Of a DNA stretch of 42,842 bases, positions 10,144 through 18,415 are shown piece after piece (within the stretch, counting starts at the first letter, position 1; each line of letters starts with the position of its first letter). Source of the stretch: Robiginitomaculum sp. (GTDB lineage Bacteria > Pseudomonadota > Alphaproteobacteria > Caulobacterales > Maricaulaceae); the NCBI GenBank assembly GCA_015485155.1, contig WFUF01000018.1:1-42842 (forward strand). Reading direction: 5' to 3'. The notes under the pieces were generated by a model. It did not search any database and was not told the DNA's origin. It saw only the letters and a program-made list of their open reading frames with translations. Made by a program: the position numbers and the translations under genes.

Positions 10144-10650
10144 ATGCCCAACCCAGCAACCAGCCAAATTGATCTTATAGGAATAACATCGGATTTTTCA
10201 GTAAGTGCACAAATATTCCCCCGGCAGTTTCCAGCCATTAAAACCATGGGCTTCGCCCGTATCTTGAATGTTCGCCCTGATGCTGAAGAAGACGAAGAAG
10301 AACAACCACCAAGATGGCAATTAGAACAACAGGCATTGGCCCATGGACTGCAATTTTCTCATATACCGATAGAATCCGGTGCTGCCTTTCCTGAGATAGC
10401 AATTCGCAGCATGGCCCATTTACTGGCTAATCATCAAGACAGAACCCTGGCATTTTGCTTAACTGGCATAAGGTCTTTACGTCTGTGGGCATTGGGTAAT
10501 GCGCTGGCGGGCCTATCCACACCGCAACAGATTATGGATGATGCAAAAAGAGCTGGTTTTGACTTATCGCAGTTTTTACACCATCTGCATCGACTGGCGC
10601 AACGAAAAGAGCCCTTTTATGTTGCTGATGACAGCGCCAACCTGATTTAA
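10144..10650 (+). CDS. DUF442 / TIGR01244-type phosphatase-like protein
   Basis: This small cytosolic protein of 168 residues belongs to the family with a dual-specificity-phosphatase-like fold, which also occurs fused to a beta-lactamase-like hydrolase in BlhA/CstB-type proteins. The family pattern is visible as ITSDFSVSAQ, GFARILNVRPDAEE, HIPIESG and the phosphate-loop CLTGIRS (Cys105 to Arg110). The loop usually reads CxxGxRS, and that is kept here. Substrate is unknown; sulfur metabolism is one suggestion for relatives. The frame is open from a TTG at 10108, but homology begins after the ATG at 10144, which I chose. An acidic run (AEEDEEE) follows the NVRPD motif. It stands alone downstream of parE. 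Confidence 0.82.
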   Translation: MPNPATSQIDLIGITSDFSVSAQIFPRQFPAIKTMGFARILNVRPDAEEDEEEQPPRWQLEQQALAHGLQFSHIPIESGAAFPEIAIRSMAHLLANHQDRTLAFCLTGIRSLRLWALGNALAGLSTPQQIMDDAKRAGFDLSQFLHHLHRLAQRKEPFYVADDSANLI

Positions 10651-10788
10651 GCATTTGCAAGCAAAAGTGGGGATGAACTTAAAGGTCGAAGCCGCAAGTG
10701 ACGATTGCTGGTGAGAGTCACTATTAGGGTCACTTATAGGGTCAGCACAAATTTTCACTGTCCCTTGAGTGATACTTGATATCCCCTG

Positions 10789-10980
10789 TAATCACACCAA
10801 AACAGCACTTAAGGGTAATAAACTGACCCTTAAATGACCCTTCTCTATACTAACTGACCCTTGGAATAAGGGGATAAGTGCAAAAGGCGCCCACATGCTG
10901 CAGAACTGTTATAATGCAAGGGTTGGGGCAAAGCTCCCGGCAAAAACGCTCTTTGACAGGTAAATATTCTTCTCAAACCC
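10789..10980 (+). repeat. Dispersed iteron/promoter/boxA-like repeat, copy 1
   Basis: This 192-bp element recurs in reverse orientation at 42649-42842. Exact shared blocks are 23 bp (10789-10811), 40 bp (10824-10863), 11 bp (10870-10880), 19 bp (10906-10924), 21 bp (10948-10968) and 10 bp (10971-10980). In order it contains three TGACCCTT iterons, GGGGATAAGTG, a TATAAT box at 10910-10915, a G/C-rich hairpin candidate at 10921-10941 and GCTCTTTGACA at 10948-10958. The last resembles the rRNA-operon boxA (E. coli TGCTCTTTAACA). The distance from GGGGATAAGTG to TATAAT is identical in both copies although the bases between differ. Confidence 0.85.
10824..10862 (+). promoter_or_regulatory. Three TGACCCTT iterons upstream of a TATAAT box
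   Basis: TGACCCTT occurs at 10824-10831, 10835-10842 and 10855-10862, spaced 11 and 20 bp start to start, so roughly one and two helical turns. This phasing suits cooperative binding by a regulator on one DNA face. Two inverted AGGGTCA copies lie at 10726-10744. The same trio is conserved in copy 2. The protein that binds is unknown. Confidence 0.55.
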
Positions 10981-11160
10981 CAATAATATCAAGGGTTCTC
11001 ATACGTCATGCATGTGCGTAAACACCCGCTTTGCTCGTAAATAAACGGGAAATCCGCTAACATCCCGTGTCTGCCTATGGCTCTTATCCACCGGACAGAA
11101 TAGGAAAAGTTTTTGAAAACAGGCCGTATGGATTTTTATCGGATACTGTTGATTTAAGTC

Positions 11161-11178
11161 CAAAAGCTATAGCTTTTG
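11161..11178. repeat. 18-bp perfect palindrome at the methyltransferase stop
   Basis: CAAAAGCTATAGCTTTTG is its own reverse complement. It overlaps the last codons and TAG stop of the methyltransferase gene. With no loop and no T-run it is a poor intrinsic terminator, though it may protect the mRNA end. Confidence 0.5.
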
Positions 11179-11778
11179 CAAAATCACCAGAGAATCCACC
11201 TGATCAATTTGAGCAAAAAGTCCAGAATTCAAAGCCAATTGGCAAACCTCAAAGGGTGGTCTTCCGCCGTCTTTAGGGTCGGGAAATACATCATGTATGG
11301 CCAAAAAACCGCCCTTTGCAATATGCCCGGCCCAGGCTCGATAATCAGCCAAAGCTGCTTTCATTGTATGCCCGCCATCAAGAAATAAAAAGCCCAGCGC
11401 CGTATTCCAAAGCAGTCCAATCTTTTCAGAACGACCAATGATTGCCACCACGCTTTCCTCCAGACCGGCCATACGAATATTGCGCCGAAAATGCGGCAAT
11501 GTATCAATAGCTTCTGCCTGATCATCCCACACTTCCGCGTCAAACCACTGCCAATCAGGCTGGTTTTCCTCTGATCCACGGTGATGATCCAGGCAAAACA
11601 GCATCCGCCCCTGACCAGCGGCAGCACGAGCCATGTAAATTGCTGATTTTCCGCACCAGCTACCGATCTCCAAGGCCTCGCCAACATCCAGGCCCTTGAC
11701 CACATATCTGGCCAGCATGAGCCCTTCATCATCAGATAAAAAACCCTTTACCTGATCCATACAAAACGAAGCTGTCAT
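11167..11778 (-). CDS. Class I SAM-dependent methyltransferase
   Basis: The protein of 203 residues fits the small class I methyltransferases of the Methyltransf_24 type. Motif I is ALEIGSWCGKSAIYMA near residues 34-49, the site that binds S-adenosylmethionine. A later LFLDGGHTMKAALADYRAW resembles the DGxHxYxxVxxD stretch of this group, with the first Asp and His as likely metal or substrate contacts. It has no signal peptide. The substrate is unknown; relatives include O-methyltransferases and sugar or polyketide enzymes. The start ATG overlaps the stop of the upstream lipoprotein gene in an ATGA, so the two are translationally coupled. Confidence 0.8.
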   Translation of the reverse strand: MTASFCMDQVKGFLSDDEGLMLARYVVKGLDVGEALEIGSWCGKSAIYMARAAAGQGRMLFCLDHHRGSEENQPDWQWFDAEVWDDQAEAIDTLPHFRRNIRMAGLEESVVAIIGRSEKIGLLWNTALGFLFLDGGHTMKAALADYRAWAGHIAKGGFLAIHDVFPDPKDGGRPPFEVCQLALNSGLFAQIDQVDSLVILQKL

Positions 11779-12392
11779 CCGGTTACAGCGTTCTGGCGGA
11801 CTGTATTTAGAAGATTGGCCTGATGGGTCAACACCTCAATATTGGCGTCTAGCTCCTGCAGGCTTTGATGTAGCTCTGGATAGCCATCACCAGAACGCTT
11901 TGCTGCCGTTGCAAACAACTTGCGAGCCTTTCTCGTAGTCAAAACAGCCCGTTCGAGGGATAGCATTTGCATTCGCACAGCAGACCCCGAACCGCTATCC
12001 ACATGGGACTTGTTTACACTGGCTGTCAGGTTGCGCACCTCGGCTGTAGCCAGAAGTATTTCATTTAACATGGCTTGTTGTACTGTTTGCTCAAGGCCAC
12101 GGTCTTCCAGTGAACTCAAATAAACATCCACAGGATCCATATCCGTGCTCTTTGGTTTTGAACCAAAGCCCTTGGTCAGCAAATGGGCAAAGTGATTGAT
12201 ATTTCGTGCAGGATCCAGCTTCACAGCCCAGCCACGTGCAGTAAAACGTTCAACCAAAGCATCAGACAGACGCTTAATTGGCAGGTCTTGCGGCTGTTCT
12301 TGTTGGGCGATCTCAGTACGGTTGGAAATGGTAGCACAGGCGCCAAGCACAAACGGCACCAGCAATAGCCATGTTAAAAAAAACAAACGCAT
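11775..12392 (-). CDS. Predicted lipoprotein of unknown function
   Basis: I do not recognise this 205-residue protein. It begins MRLFFLTWLLLVPFVLGAC, a lipoprotein signal with Cys19 in a LGAC lipobox, so it is probably anchored in the inner or outer membrane facing the periplasm. The remainder is largely helical by composition, with heptad-like Leu spacing in the C-terminal half (residues about 140-200), which may be a coiled coil. It is the first gene of a two-gene unit with the methyltransferase. AGGA eight bases before the ATG supports the start; this site lies inside a TGTCCT/AGGACA inverted repeat (12398-12416), so it could be partly sequestered. Confidence 0.72.
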   Translation of the reverse strand: MRLFFLTWLLLVPFVLGACATISNRTEIAQQEQPQDLPIKRLSDALVERFTARGWAVKLDPARNINHFAHLLTKGFGSKPKSTDMDPVDVYLSSLEDRGLEQTVQQAMLNEILLATAEVRNLTASVNKSHVDSGSGSAVRMQMLSLERAVLTTRKARKLFATAAKRSGDGYPELHQSLQELDANIEVLTHQANLLNTVRQNAVTG

Positions 12393-12504
12393 CTTGTTGT
12401 CCTACCCCAGAGGACAGCAAGTTTACTGGAAACACGATCGATTGGCCAGTGACAAATTACAGCAATATTTAACAGAACACTCAAAATACCACTTACGGAC
12501 AAAA

Positions 12505-13944
12505 TCAGGCTGCAATGCCCAAAACCTTGCCCAAAGCATCACCGAAATAACTGTGATCAATGCCAAGCACCAATACCACGAATACGAAGATCGGAGCCAC
12601 ATACTTCACCAAGCCGAACAATACGCTGCGCAGGACAATACCTGAACCGGCCATCTGCTCATCAACCAGCGGCTTTTTCATCTTCCAGCCAACAAATAAT
12701 ACGGTCAGAAACCCGGCCAATGGCAACATGACAGCGCCGGTGATTTTACCGTCAATTACATCCATGAACCCTTCTATAAAAATTGATCCGGTTCCAAGCA
12801 CCCATAACAGGCAGCCCATAACCAGCGCAGCCCGGCGGCGGCTGGTCTGAAACTTCTCAATCACCCAGGATACCGCAGGCTCCAGCAGGGAAATTGACGA
12901 GGTCACAGCAGCAAAAATTGCCAAAAAGAAAAATGCTGCTCCAATTAGCTTACCTCCCGGAGCCGAAGACAGGGCAATTGGCAGGGTCTCAAAAAACAGT
13001 CCGGCACCGGAATTCACATCCAGACCATGAGCAAAGACAATCGGGAAAATAGCCAGGCCGGCAATCAGTGCCACTCCGGTGTCTGTTAGACCGATAACAA
13101 TCGCTGATCTTGGAATATTGATGCTTTTTGGCAGATACGAGCCATATGTGATCATAATTGCACTGCCTAAGCCAATAGAGAAGAAAGCCTGTCCCAATGC
13201 ACGGGTTACCACCTCTGGCGTAACTACGCTAAAGTCCGGCATGAACAGGAATCTCAATGCTTCGGTGGCGCCATTGCTGGAGGTTTGATCTGCGGCGGGA
13301 ATTTTAGTGGAAAAACCACTCCACAAGCTGTAAATTGAAAGGGCAAACAGCAAGAAGAAAAACAATGGCATCAGGACTTTTGCCGCCCATTCAATTCCAT
13401 TGTTTACACCACGTGCCACCAGCCAGGTGGTAAGAGCAACAAATGCGCTAAATGCCCACAAAACCCCCAATCCAGTAGGCGAAAACCCTGTGAAATTCTC
13501 CCTTGTTTCGGCGAATTGACCTGCAATCTGTACTACTGTCTGGCCATCGAATGCACCAAATAAGAACTTGGGGATATAGATAATCACCCAGGCTGCAACC
13601 ACGCAATAAAAACTAACAATCAAAAAAGAAGCAACAGTTCCGATCCACGCCAATACGCTCCAGTTTTCATTCCTGCCTGATTTTCTGGCAATATCTGATA
13701 CGCTGCGAATAGCGCTGTTGGCATCGCCGGCACGACCAATAATAAACTCACTCATCAAAACCGGAATACCCACCAGCAAAACGCAGGAAAGATAAATGAT
13801 TATAAAGGCGCCGCCGCCATTTTGGCCCGCTTCAGCAGAAAACCGCCATAAATTACCAAGGCCCACAGATGAACCAACGGCGGCCATAACAAAGGCAAAC
13901 CTTGATGACCATTGATCATGTGAGACGGATACCGGCCCTGCCAT
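12505..13944 (-). CDS. Sodium-dependent transporter of the NSS (SNF) family
   Basis: This inner-membrane sodium symporter, probably for amino acids, has 479 residues from the ATG at 13944. I chose that start over an upstream one because GGGGAG lies seven to eight bases before it and homology begins with WSSRFAFVMAAVGSSVGLGNLWRF. That segment is the unwound TM1 with the sodium and substrate site (AVGSSVGLGNLWRFP-like). I count 11 hydrophobic segments, as in the bacterial MhsT/Tyt1 branch, not the 12 of LeuT. TM6 shows FFSIGLGSAIMITYGSY, the second half of the binding site. No specificity can be assigned from the sequence alone. It is divergent from the histidine kinase gene. Confidence 0.92.
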   Translation of the reverse strand: MAGPVSVSHDQWSSRFAFVMAAVGSSVGLGNLWRFSAEAGQNGGGAFIIIYLSCVLLVGIPVLMSEFIIGRAGDANSAIRSVSDIARKSGRNENWSVLAWIGTVASFLIVSFYCVVAAWVIIYIPKFLFGAFDGQTVVQIAGQFAETRENFTGFSPTGLGVLWAFSAFVALTTWLVARGVNNGIEWAAKVLMPLFFFLLFALSIYSLWSGFSTKIPAADQTSSNGATEALRFLFMPDFSVVTPEVVTRALGQAFFSIGLGSAIMITYGSYLPKSINIPRSAIVIGLTDTGVALIAGLAIFPIVFAHGLDVNSGAGLFFETLPIALSSAPGGKLIGAAFFFLAIFAAVTSSISLLEPAVSWVIEKFQTSRRRAALVMGCLLWVLGTGSIFIEGFMDVIDGKITGAVMLPLAGFLTVLFVGWKMKKPLVDEQMAGSGIVLRSVLFGLVKYVAPIFVFVVLVLGIDHSYFGDALGKVLGIAA

Positions 13945-14127
13945 ATTACTCTCCCCAATCTGTGTTACACTTTGACAGTTATTTCTCCGCAATTTGGCCT
14001 GCCTTTGTCCTTTGGTCAATAAAATAGCGCAAGTTTACATGGTAATTTAATCCGATAACCAAACTGAAAGCATATTGTCATACGTTAATGAAAAGGCCTG
14101 CCGCCAAACACCCAAGGATCCGGTGAA

Positions 14128-17100
14128 ATGATCAAAAAAAACATTAACAGCAATAATGCGTCCATTGAACAACAACCCAATGAAAGAGCTGTTATCAAAG
14201 ACGATAAGCCGGTATCAGATATTCTGGGTTCGCCCAATTTACGCGAAATGGCCGAAAAAATGAGTGGAACTGGCTCATGGAGATATTCAAAAGCATGCCG
14301 TGAATTGCTTATCTCCAAAAACGCCTACGCGATTTTTGATCTGGACGAAAATATAGATGTCATTCGGCATATGATCCGACTGCTACCACGAAATACTACC
14401 CGCTCAATAAACAAGAAGATAGCAGAGTGCCTGTCAAATGGTGAGCCATTTAGCATTGATTACCAGTTTTGTTCCACCTCTGGAGTATTGTATCACGGAA
14501 CCATATTCGGTGAAGCTGAACGTGATCATGATGGCGCTATAATTGCTGTTGTCGGGATTATTCGCGATCTGACATTGCAAAGCAATCTGCAATATGAAAA
14601 CCGCATGTTTTTGCGCACGGCCAAACTTGGATCGCTGCAGGTGGATGATGAAAACCAGATAGTGACCTTATCTCCTGAAGCTGCGCAATTACTGGGTTAT
14701 GAAGAAAACCCCTTGCAAATTAGGATCGGGGAATGGCACCGTAAAATCCACCCGGATGATCGTGATCAGGCCATAAAATCCTGTGAGGGGGGGCTGCAGT
14801 CTGCAAAAACCAACACTTGTTGTTATCGCCTGCGTCATCAAAATGGTGAGTGGAGATGGTTTGAAATCCGCTCTCAGGCACTTAACGACAATCAGGACAA
14901 ACCTCTGATTTTATATGCAGCCATAATGGATGTTCACGAACAAATGCTGGCAAAGCGCAAAATTGCCGATAGCGAAGAACGGTTCAATGATGTTCTTAGT
15001 CAGACCAAAGAGGCTATTTTTGAGCTGAATGAACAAGGCAGGTTCACCTATATATCGGATATGGGGCCGGTATTATTCGGCTATACCCGCGAAGAATTTT
15101 TACAAATGACCTCCTATGATCTGATGCCGGATCCGCCAATCAGCCGGGAAGAATGGCTGCAGGGACTTAGCACGGGCGGGCCAACAGAACGTCTTAAACA
15201 CTTTGCGCGCAAAGACGGAAGCCTGATTGATGTGCAGGTTAATTTTTTGCCGATTAAAAACGCTTCTGGAAAAGTTACCGGCTTTCGTGGAGCTGCCCGT
15301 GATGTAACAGAACACAGAAAAATACGTGAACGGCTGCAAAAAAGTGAAGCGAGATACAAGGAGGTGATAGGCACAGCCGGTGGCTGCATGTTTGAAACCG
15401 ATGCCAATGGCTGTTTCACCTATATTTGTGAAACCGCAGAGGATTTATTTGGATACAAGCCCGAAGAGCTTATCGGCAAGCCCACCTATTTTCTGTCCAC
15501 CCCGCCCGAAGAAGGTCATGATAAATGGGTCAAGGCACTGCATGCTTCTGGGAAATTTAATGTTCAGGAAAAAAAGATGTCGCCCAAAGACGGGCAGGAC
15601 GGTCGCTGGCTACGCATTACCGGACGCTCCCTAGAAAACCAGTCGGGCGAGATTACAGGCTTTCGCGGCGCTATTTTCGACATTAGTGAACGTAAGCAAA
15701 GCGCTGAAAAAATCAGGGAAACCGGAGAGCGATTAAAGGAAGTTATTCGCGCAGCAAGAGGTCTTACCTTTGATCTGGACATAGATGGTAAATTCAGCTT
15801 TGTCTCCGAGGCCCTGTCAGAATTGGCCGGTTATACCCAAAGCGAACTTTTGGGCGAATACACATGGATACTGGCTCCCGATATGCAGCCATTTCATAAA
15901 GGGTGGTTGGAAAGTTTACGAAAGTCCGATGGCGGGCATACGCTGGAATTTCGTATGCAGGATCAAAAAACCTGGCTGGAAGTACATTGCGCTGCCCGCT
16001 GGGATGCTGAAGGCGAATGCTTTGGGTATCGAGGCGTGGCCTTTGATATTACAAAGAAAAAGAATGCTGAACGCGAATTACTGCGTGCAAAAAAACAGGC
16101 TGAGGAAGCCGCCCAGGAACGAGCCCGGTTCCTGTCAACCATGAGCCATGAAATTCGCACCCCCTTAAATGCCGTTATTGGCATGACTGATTTATTGATG
16201 GATGGCACGCAATCCCCAGAGCGCGAAAAACTAACCAAAACTGCAAATATGGCCGGAAGGCATTTGCTAAATCTTGTAAATGATATTCTTGATCATGCAA
16301 AGCTGGATGCTGGCAAGGTGGTTCTGGAAGAAATACCATTTGAGCTAGAAGAGGAGTTGCAAAACGTATCTGATATACTGCTTGCCAGTGCAGAAGAAAA
16401 AGGGCTTCAGCTTAAAATAAATATCGAAGCAACCCTTGCAAAAACCTATATCGGTGACCCGGCCAGAATCAGGCAGATTTTGCTTAATCTAGTGGGCAAT
16501 GCCATCAAGTTTACTGAAACAGGATCGGTTTATCTAAAAGTACTAAACACAGATGCGGATCATATTCGTTTTGAAGTTGTCGACACCGGAATCGGTATAT
16601 CAGAAGACAATCAGAAACACCTGTTTCAGGATTTTTCACAAGCTGATGCCTCAACTACCCGCAAACACGGAGGAACCGGACTTGGACTGGCCATTTGCAA
16701 GCGTCTGGTTAGCGTTATGAACGGTGATATCGGTGTCATTTCCGAACCGGGCGCAGGGTCATGTTTCTGGTTTGAACTGCCGCTATCAGCACCAGAAACA
16801 GTTAAACCCGACGAAGAAAATCTTGATACTCCTGATACAAAAACACCAGAAAATACTGCCTTTGATGTGCTGGTGGCAGAGGACAATCCGGCAAACCAAC
16901 TGCTAATTCGTACGCTGCTAACAAAACTAGACCAAAACGTGACCGTGGTTGAAAATGGAGAACTCGCAGTACAGGCTGCCTCAGCCCACGCATTTGACAT
17001 TATATTCATGGATATGAGAATGCCGCAAATGGATGGTTATACGGCAGCCAAAACCCTGCGCAGTCTTGGCAACACAACCCCTATCATTGCGTTGACCGCC

Positions 17101-17265
17101 CACATTATCAAAGATGAAGAAGAAAAATTTCGTGAAGCAGGAATGAATGACTGGCTGTCAAAACCATTTAACATACAAGAACTGGTAAAGCGACTATATC
17201 ACTGGGGAGAAGTGTCCAGAACATCCAGAGCTGAAACTGATGAACGAGCCGTGATCAGCAAGTAA
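14128..17265 (+). CDS. Soluble multi-PAS hybrid histidine kinase
   Basis: This 1045-residue sensor kinase has no membrane segment or signal peptide, so it should sense something in the cytoplasm. At least four PAS/PAC units are visible between about residues 150 and 650, each closing with a PAC-like (F)RGxxxDIT motif; a fifth, less clear unit may precede them at about 45-145. HisKA follows with [15 protein letters not shown] and phospho-acceptor His674. The ATPase domain shows [19 protein letters not shown] and [10 protein letters not shown]. The C-terminal receiver has the acidic AEDN (917-920), Asp962 in FMDMRMP as phospho-acceptor, and the conserved SKPF lysine. No Hpt domain is present, so phosphate must pass to a separate protein. 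No cognate regulator is adjacent. Its stop is one base from that of convergent rodA. Confidence 0.93.
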   Translation: MIKKNINSNNASIEQQPNERAVIKDDKPVSDILGSPNLREMAEKMSGTGSWRYSKACRELLISKNAYAIFDLDENIDVIRHMIRLLPRNTTRSINKKIAECLSNGEPFSIDYQFCSTSGVLYHGTIFGEAERDHDGAIIAVVGIIRDLTLQSNLQYENRMFLRTAKLGSLQVDDENQIVTLSPEAAQLLGYEENPLQIRIGEWHRKIHPDDRDQAIKSCEGGLQSAKTNTCCYRLRHQNGEWRWFEIRSQALNDNQDKPLILYAAIMDVHEQMLAKRKIADSEERFNDVLSQTKEAIFELNEQGRFTYISDMGPVLFGYTREEFLQMTSYDLMPDPPISREEWLQGLSTGGPTERLKHFARKDGSLIDVQVNFLPIKNASGKVTGFRGAARDVTEHRKIRERLQKSEARYKEVIGTAGGCMFETDANGCFTYICETAEDLFGYKPEELIGKPTYFLSTPPEEGHDKWVKALHASGKFNVQEKKMSPKDGQDGRWLRITGRSLENQSGEITGFRGAIFDISERKQSAEKIRETGERLKEVIRAARGLTFDLDIDGKFSFVSEALSELAGYTQSELLGEYTWILAPDMQPFHKGWLESLRKSDGGHTLEFRMQDQKTWLEVHCAARWDAEGECFGYRGVAFDITKKKNAERELLRAKKQAEEAAQERARFLSTMSHEIRTPLNAVIGMTDLLMDGTQSPEREKLTKTANMAGRHLLNLVNDILDHAKLDAGKVVLEEIPFELEEELQNVSDILLASAEEKGLQLKINIEATLAKTYIGDPARIRQILLNLVGNAIKFTETGSVYLKVLNTDADHIRFEVVDTGIGISEDNQKHLFQDFSQADASTTRKHGGTGLGLAICKRLVSVMNGDIGVISEPGAGSCFWFELPLSAPETVKPDEENLDTPDTKTPENTAFDVLVAEDNPANQLLIRTLLTKLDQNVTVVENGELAVQAASAHAFDIIFMDMRMPQMDGYTAAKTLRSLGNTTPIIALTAHIIKDEEEKFREAGMNDWLSKPFNIQELVKRLYHWGEVSRTSRAETDERAVISK

Positions 17266-17266
17266 T

Positions 17267-18415
17267 CTATAAAAACAGCAGCCTGCCCTTTGGTAATTCT
17301 GAATAACGATGGATATGCACATTCATCACCATGGCAAATCCGATCATCACTGTCAGCATAACAGTCCCACCATATGAAATAAGTGGCAGAGGAACCCCGA
17401 CCACAGGAAGCAGTCCCACAACCATGCCCACATTCACCAGAACATAAAGGCAAAACATTGTTGTAACACCGCCAGCAACCAGCCGTCCAAAGACTGACCG
17501 GCTCTGTATTGCTATATAAAAGCCAACAAATGTCACAATCACAAACAGCGCCAGAACCCCAATTGACCCCAAAAAGCCAAACTCTTCACCGATCATCGTA
17601 AAAATGAAATCTGTCTGTTTCTCCGGCAAAAAATTTAGATTTGATTGACTTCCATTCAAAAACCCCTTGCCATCAAGTCCACCGGAACCAAGTGCAATTT
17701 TAGACTGCAAAATATGATAGCCTGATCCTAATGGGTCTTCCTCCGGGTTCAGGAAGGTTTGTATCCTCCTCCACTGATATTCTTTTAGACCGAACCTGAG
17801 AAACAACGGCAGGCTTATGGCCAGAGCCACGATACCAGCAATAATAATCCGCCAGCTCAAACCTGCCATAAACACTATAAGCACCCCGATTGCCCCTACC
17901 AGAATAGATGTTCCCAAATCTGGCTGGGTCAGAATAAGAAGAAAGGGAACACCAATCATGAATATAGGTATGATGAGATTCCGGAATTTTGTTATGTCAT
18001 CTACACCGTGCAGATATCTGGCAAGGCCCAAGACCAGCGCCAGCTTCATAATTTCCGAAGGCTGCAACCGTATTGGCCCCAGATCAAGCCAACGCTGCGC
18101 CCCCATTGCTGTTACCCCAAAGAACTCAACCCCAAATAATAACAGCAAGGCCACCGCATAAATCGGATAGGCCAGCGTCATCCATATTCGTATGTCAACT
18201 AGGGCCAGAGCAAGCAACAATACAAGCGATACCACAAACCGGATCCCGTGACGGCTGGAATAAGGAGAAAAGCTGCCCCCGCTTGCGGAATACAGCATCA
18301 CCATGCCAATGATAGCCAGAACCACAAGCAACAATATAAGAAACCAGTTAATACGGGCCAGTTTTGCAGAAAAACTTAAAGTAACTTCCGGACGGGCAAC
18401 ACGAAGGTAACTCAT
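17267..18415 (-). CDS. rodA: Rod-shape peptidoglycan polymerase RodA
   Basis: RodA is the SEDS-family glycosyltransferase that polymerises glycan strands during elongation together with PBP2. The 382-residue protein has about ten membrane segments. Typical SEDS motifs are visible: MVMLYSASGG in TM1-2, GAQRWLDLGPIRLQPSEIMKL, and the C-terminal LPVVGVPLPLISYGGT. The start overlaps the mrdA stop by four bases (ATGA), which indicates translational coupling. It is the last gene of the mreB-mreC-mreD-mrdA-rodA operon. Confidence 0.96.
   Translation of the reverse strand: MSYLRVARPEVTLSFSAKLARINWFLILLLVVLAIIGMVMLYSASGGSFSPYSSRHGIRFVVSLVLLLALALVDIRIWMTLAYPIYAVALLLLFGVEFFGVTAMGAQRWLDLGPIRLQPSEIMKLALVLGLARYLHGVDDITKFRNLIIPIFMIGVPFLLILTQPDLGTSILVGAIGVLIVFMAGLSWRIIIAGIVALAISLPLFLRFGLKEYQWRRIQTFLNPEEDPLGSGYHILQSKIALGSGGLDGKGFLNGSQSNLNFLPEKQTDFIFTMIGEEFGFLGSIGVLALFVIVTFVGFYIAIQSRSVFGRLVAGGVTTMFCLYVLVNVGMVVGLLPVVGVPLPLISYGGTVMLTVMIGFAMVMNVHIHRYSELPKGRLLFL

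Larger units (their letters stand above)
10651..11166. other. 516-bp non-coding region holding iterons and a promoter/leader-like repeat
   Basis: No convincing gene lies here. At 10651-10673 there is a degenerate GCATTTGCAAGCAAAAGTGG that resembles the repeat at 42257. At 10726-10744 there are two AGGGTCA copies in reverse orientation. The main element is at 10789-10980. Further right, ACGGGA (11045-11050) and TCCCGT (11063-11068) can pair. An 18-bp palindrome closes the region at the methyltransferase stop codon. Confidence 0.75.

Noticed and set aside
10948-10958. TTGACA within GCTCTTTGACA as a -35 promoter box
   Set aside because: No -10-like hexamer lies 16-18 bases downstream. The surrounding context, after a TATAAT box and a hairpin candidate, fits a boxA-like leader element better.
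10981-11166. 16S rRNA 5' end after the rrn-leader-like element
   Set aside because: The downstream sequence lacks the conserved AGAGTTTGATC start and shows no resemblance to 16S rRNA.
11067-11276. Plus-strand reading frame of 69 codons after the boxA-like element
   Set aside because: Half of it is antisense to the methyltransferase 3' end; no ribosome site or recognisable motif.
12196-12645. Plus-strand reading frame of 149 codons
   Set aside because: Antisense to the lipoprotein gene and to the end of the sodium symporter gene, both of which have strong coding evidence.
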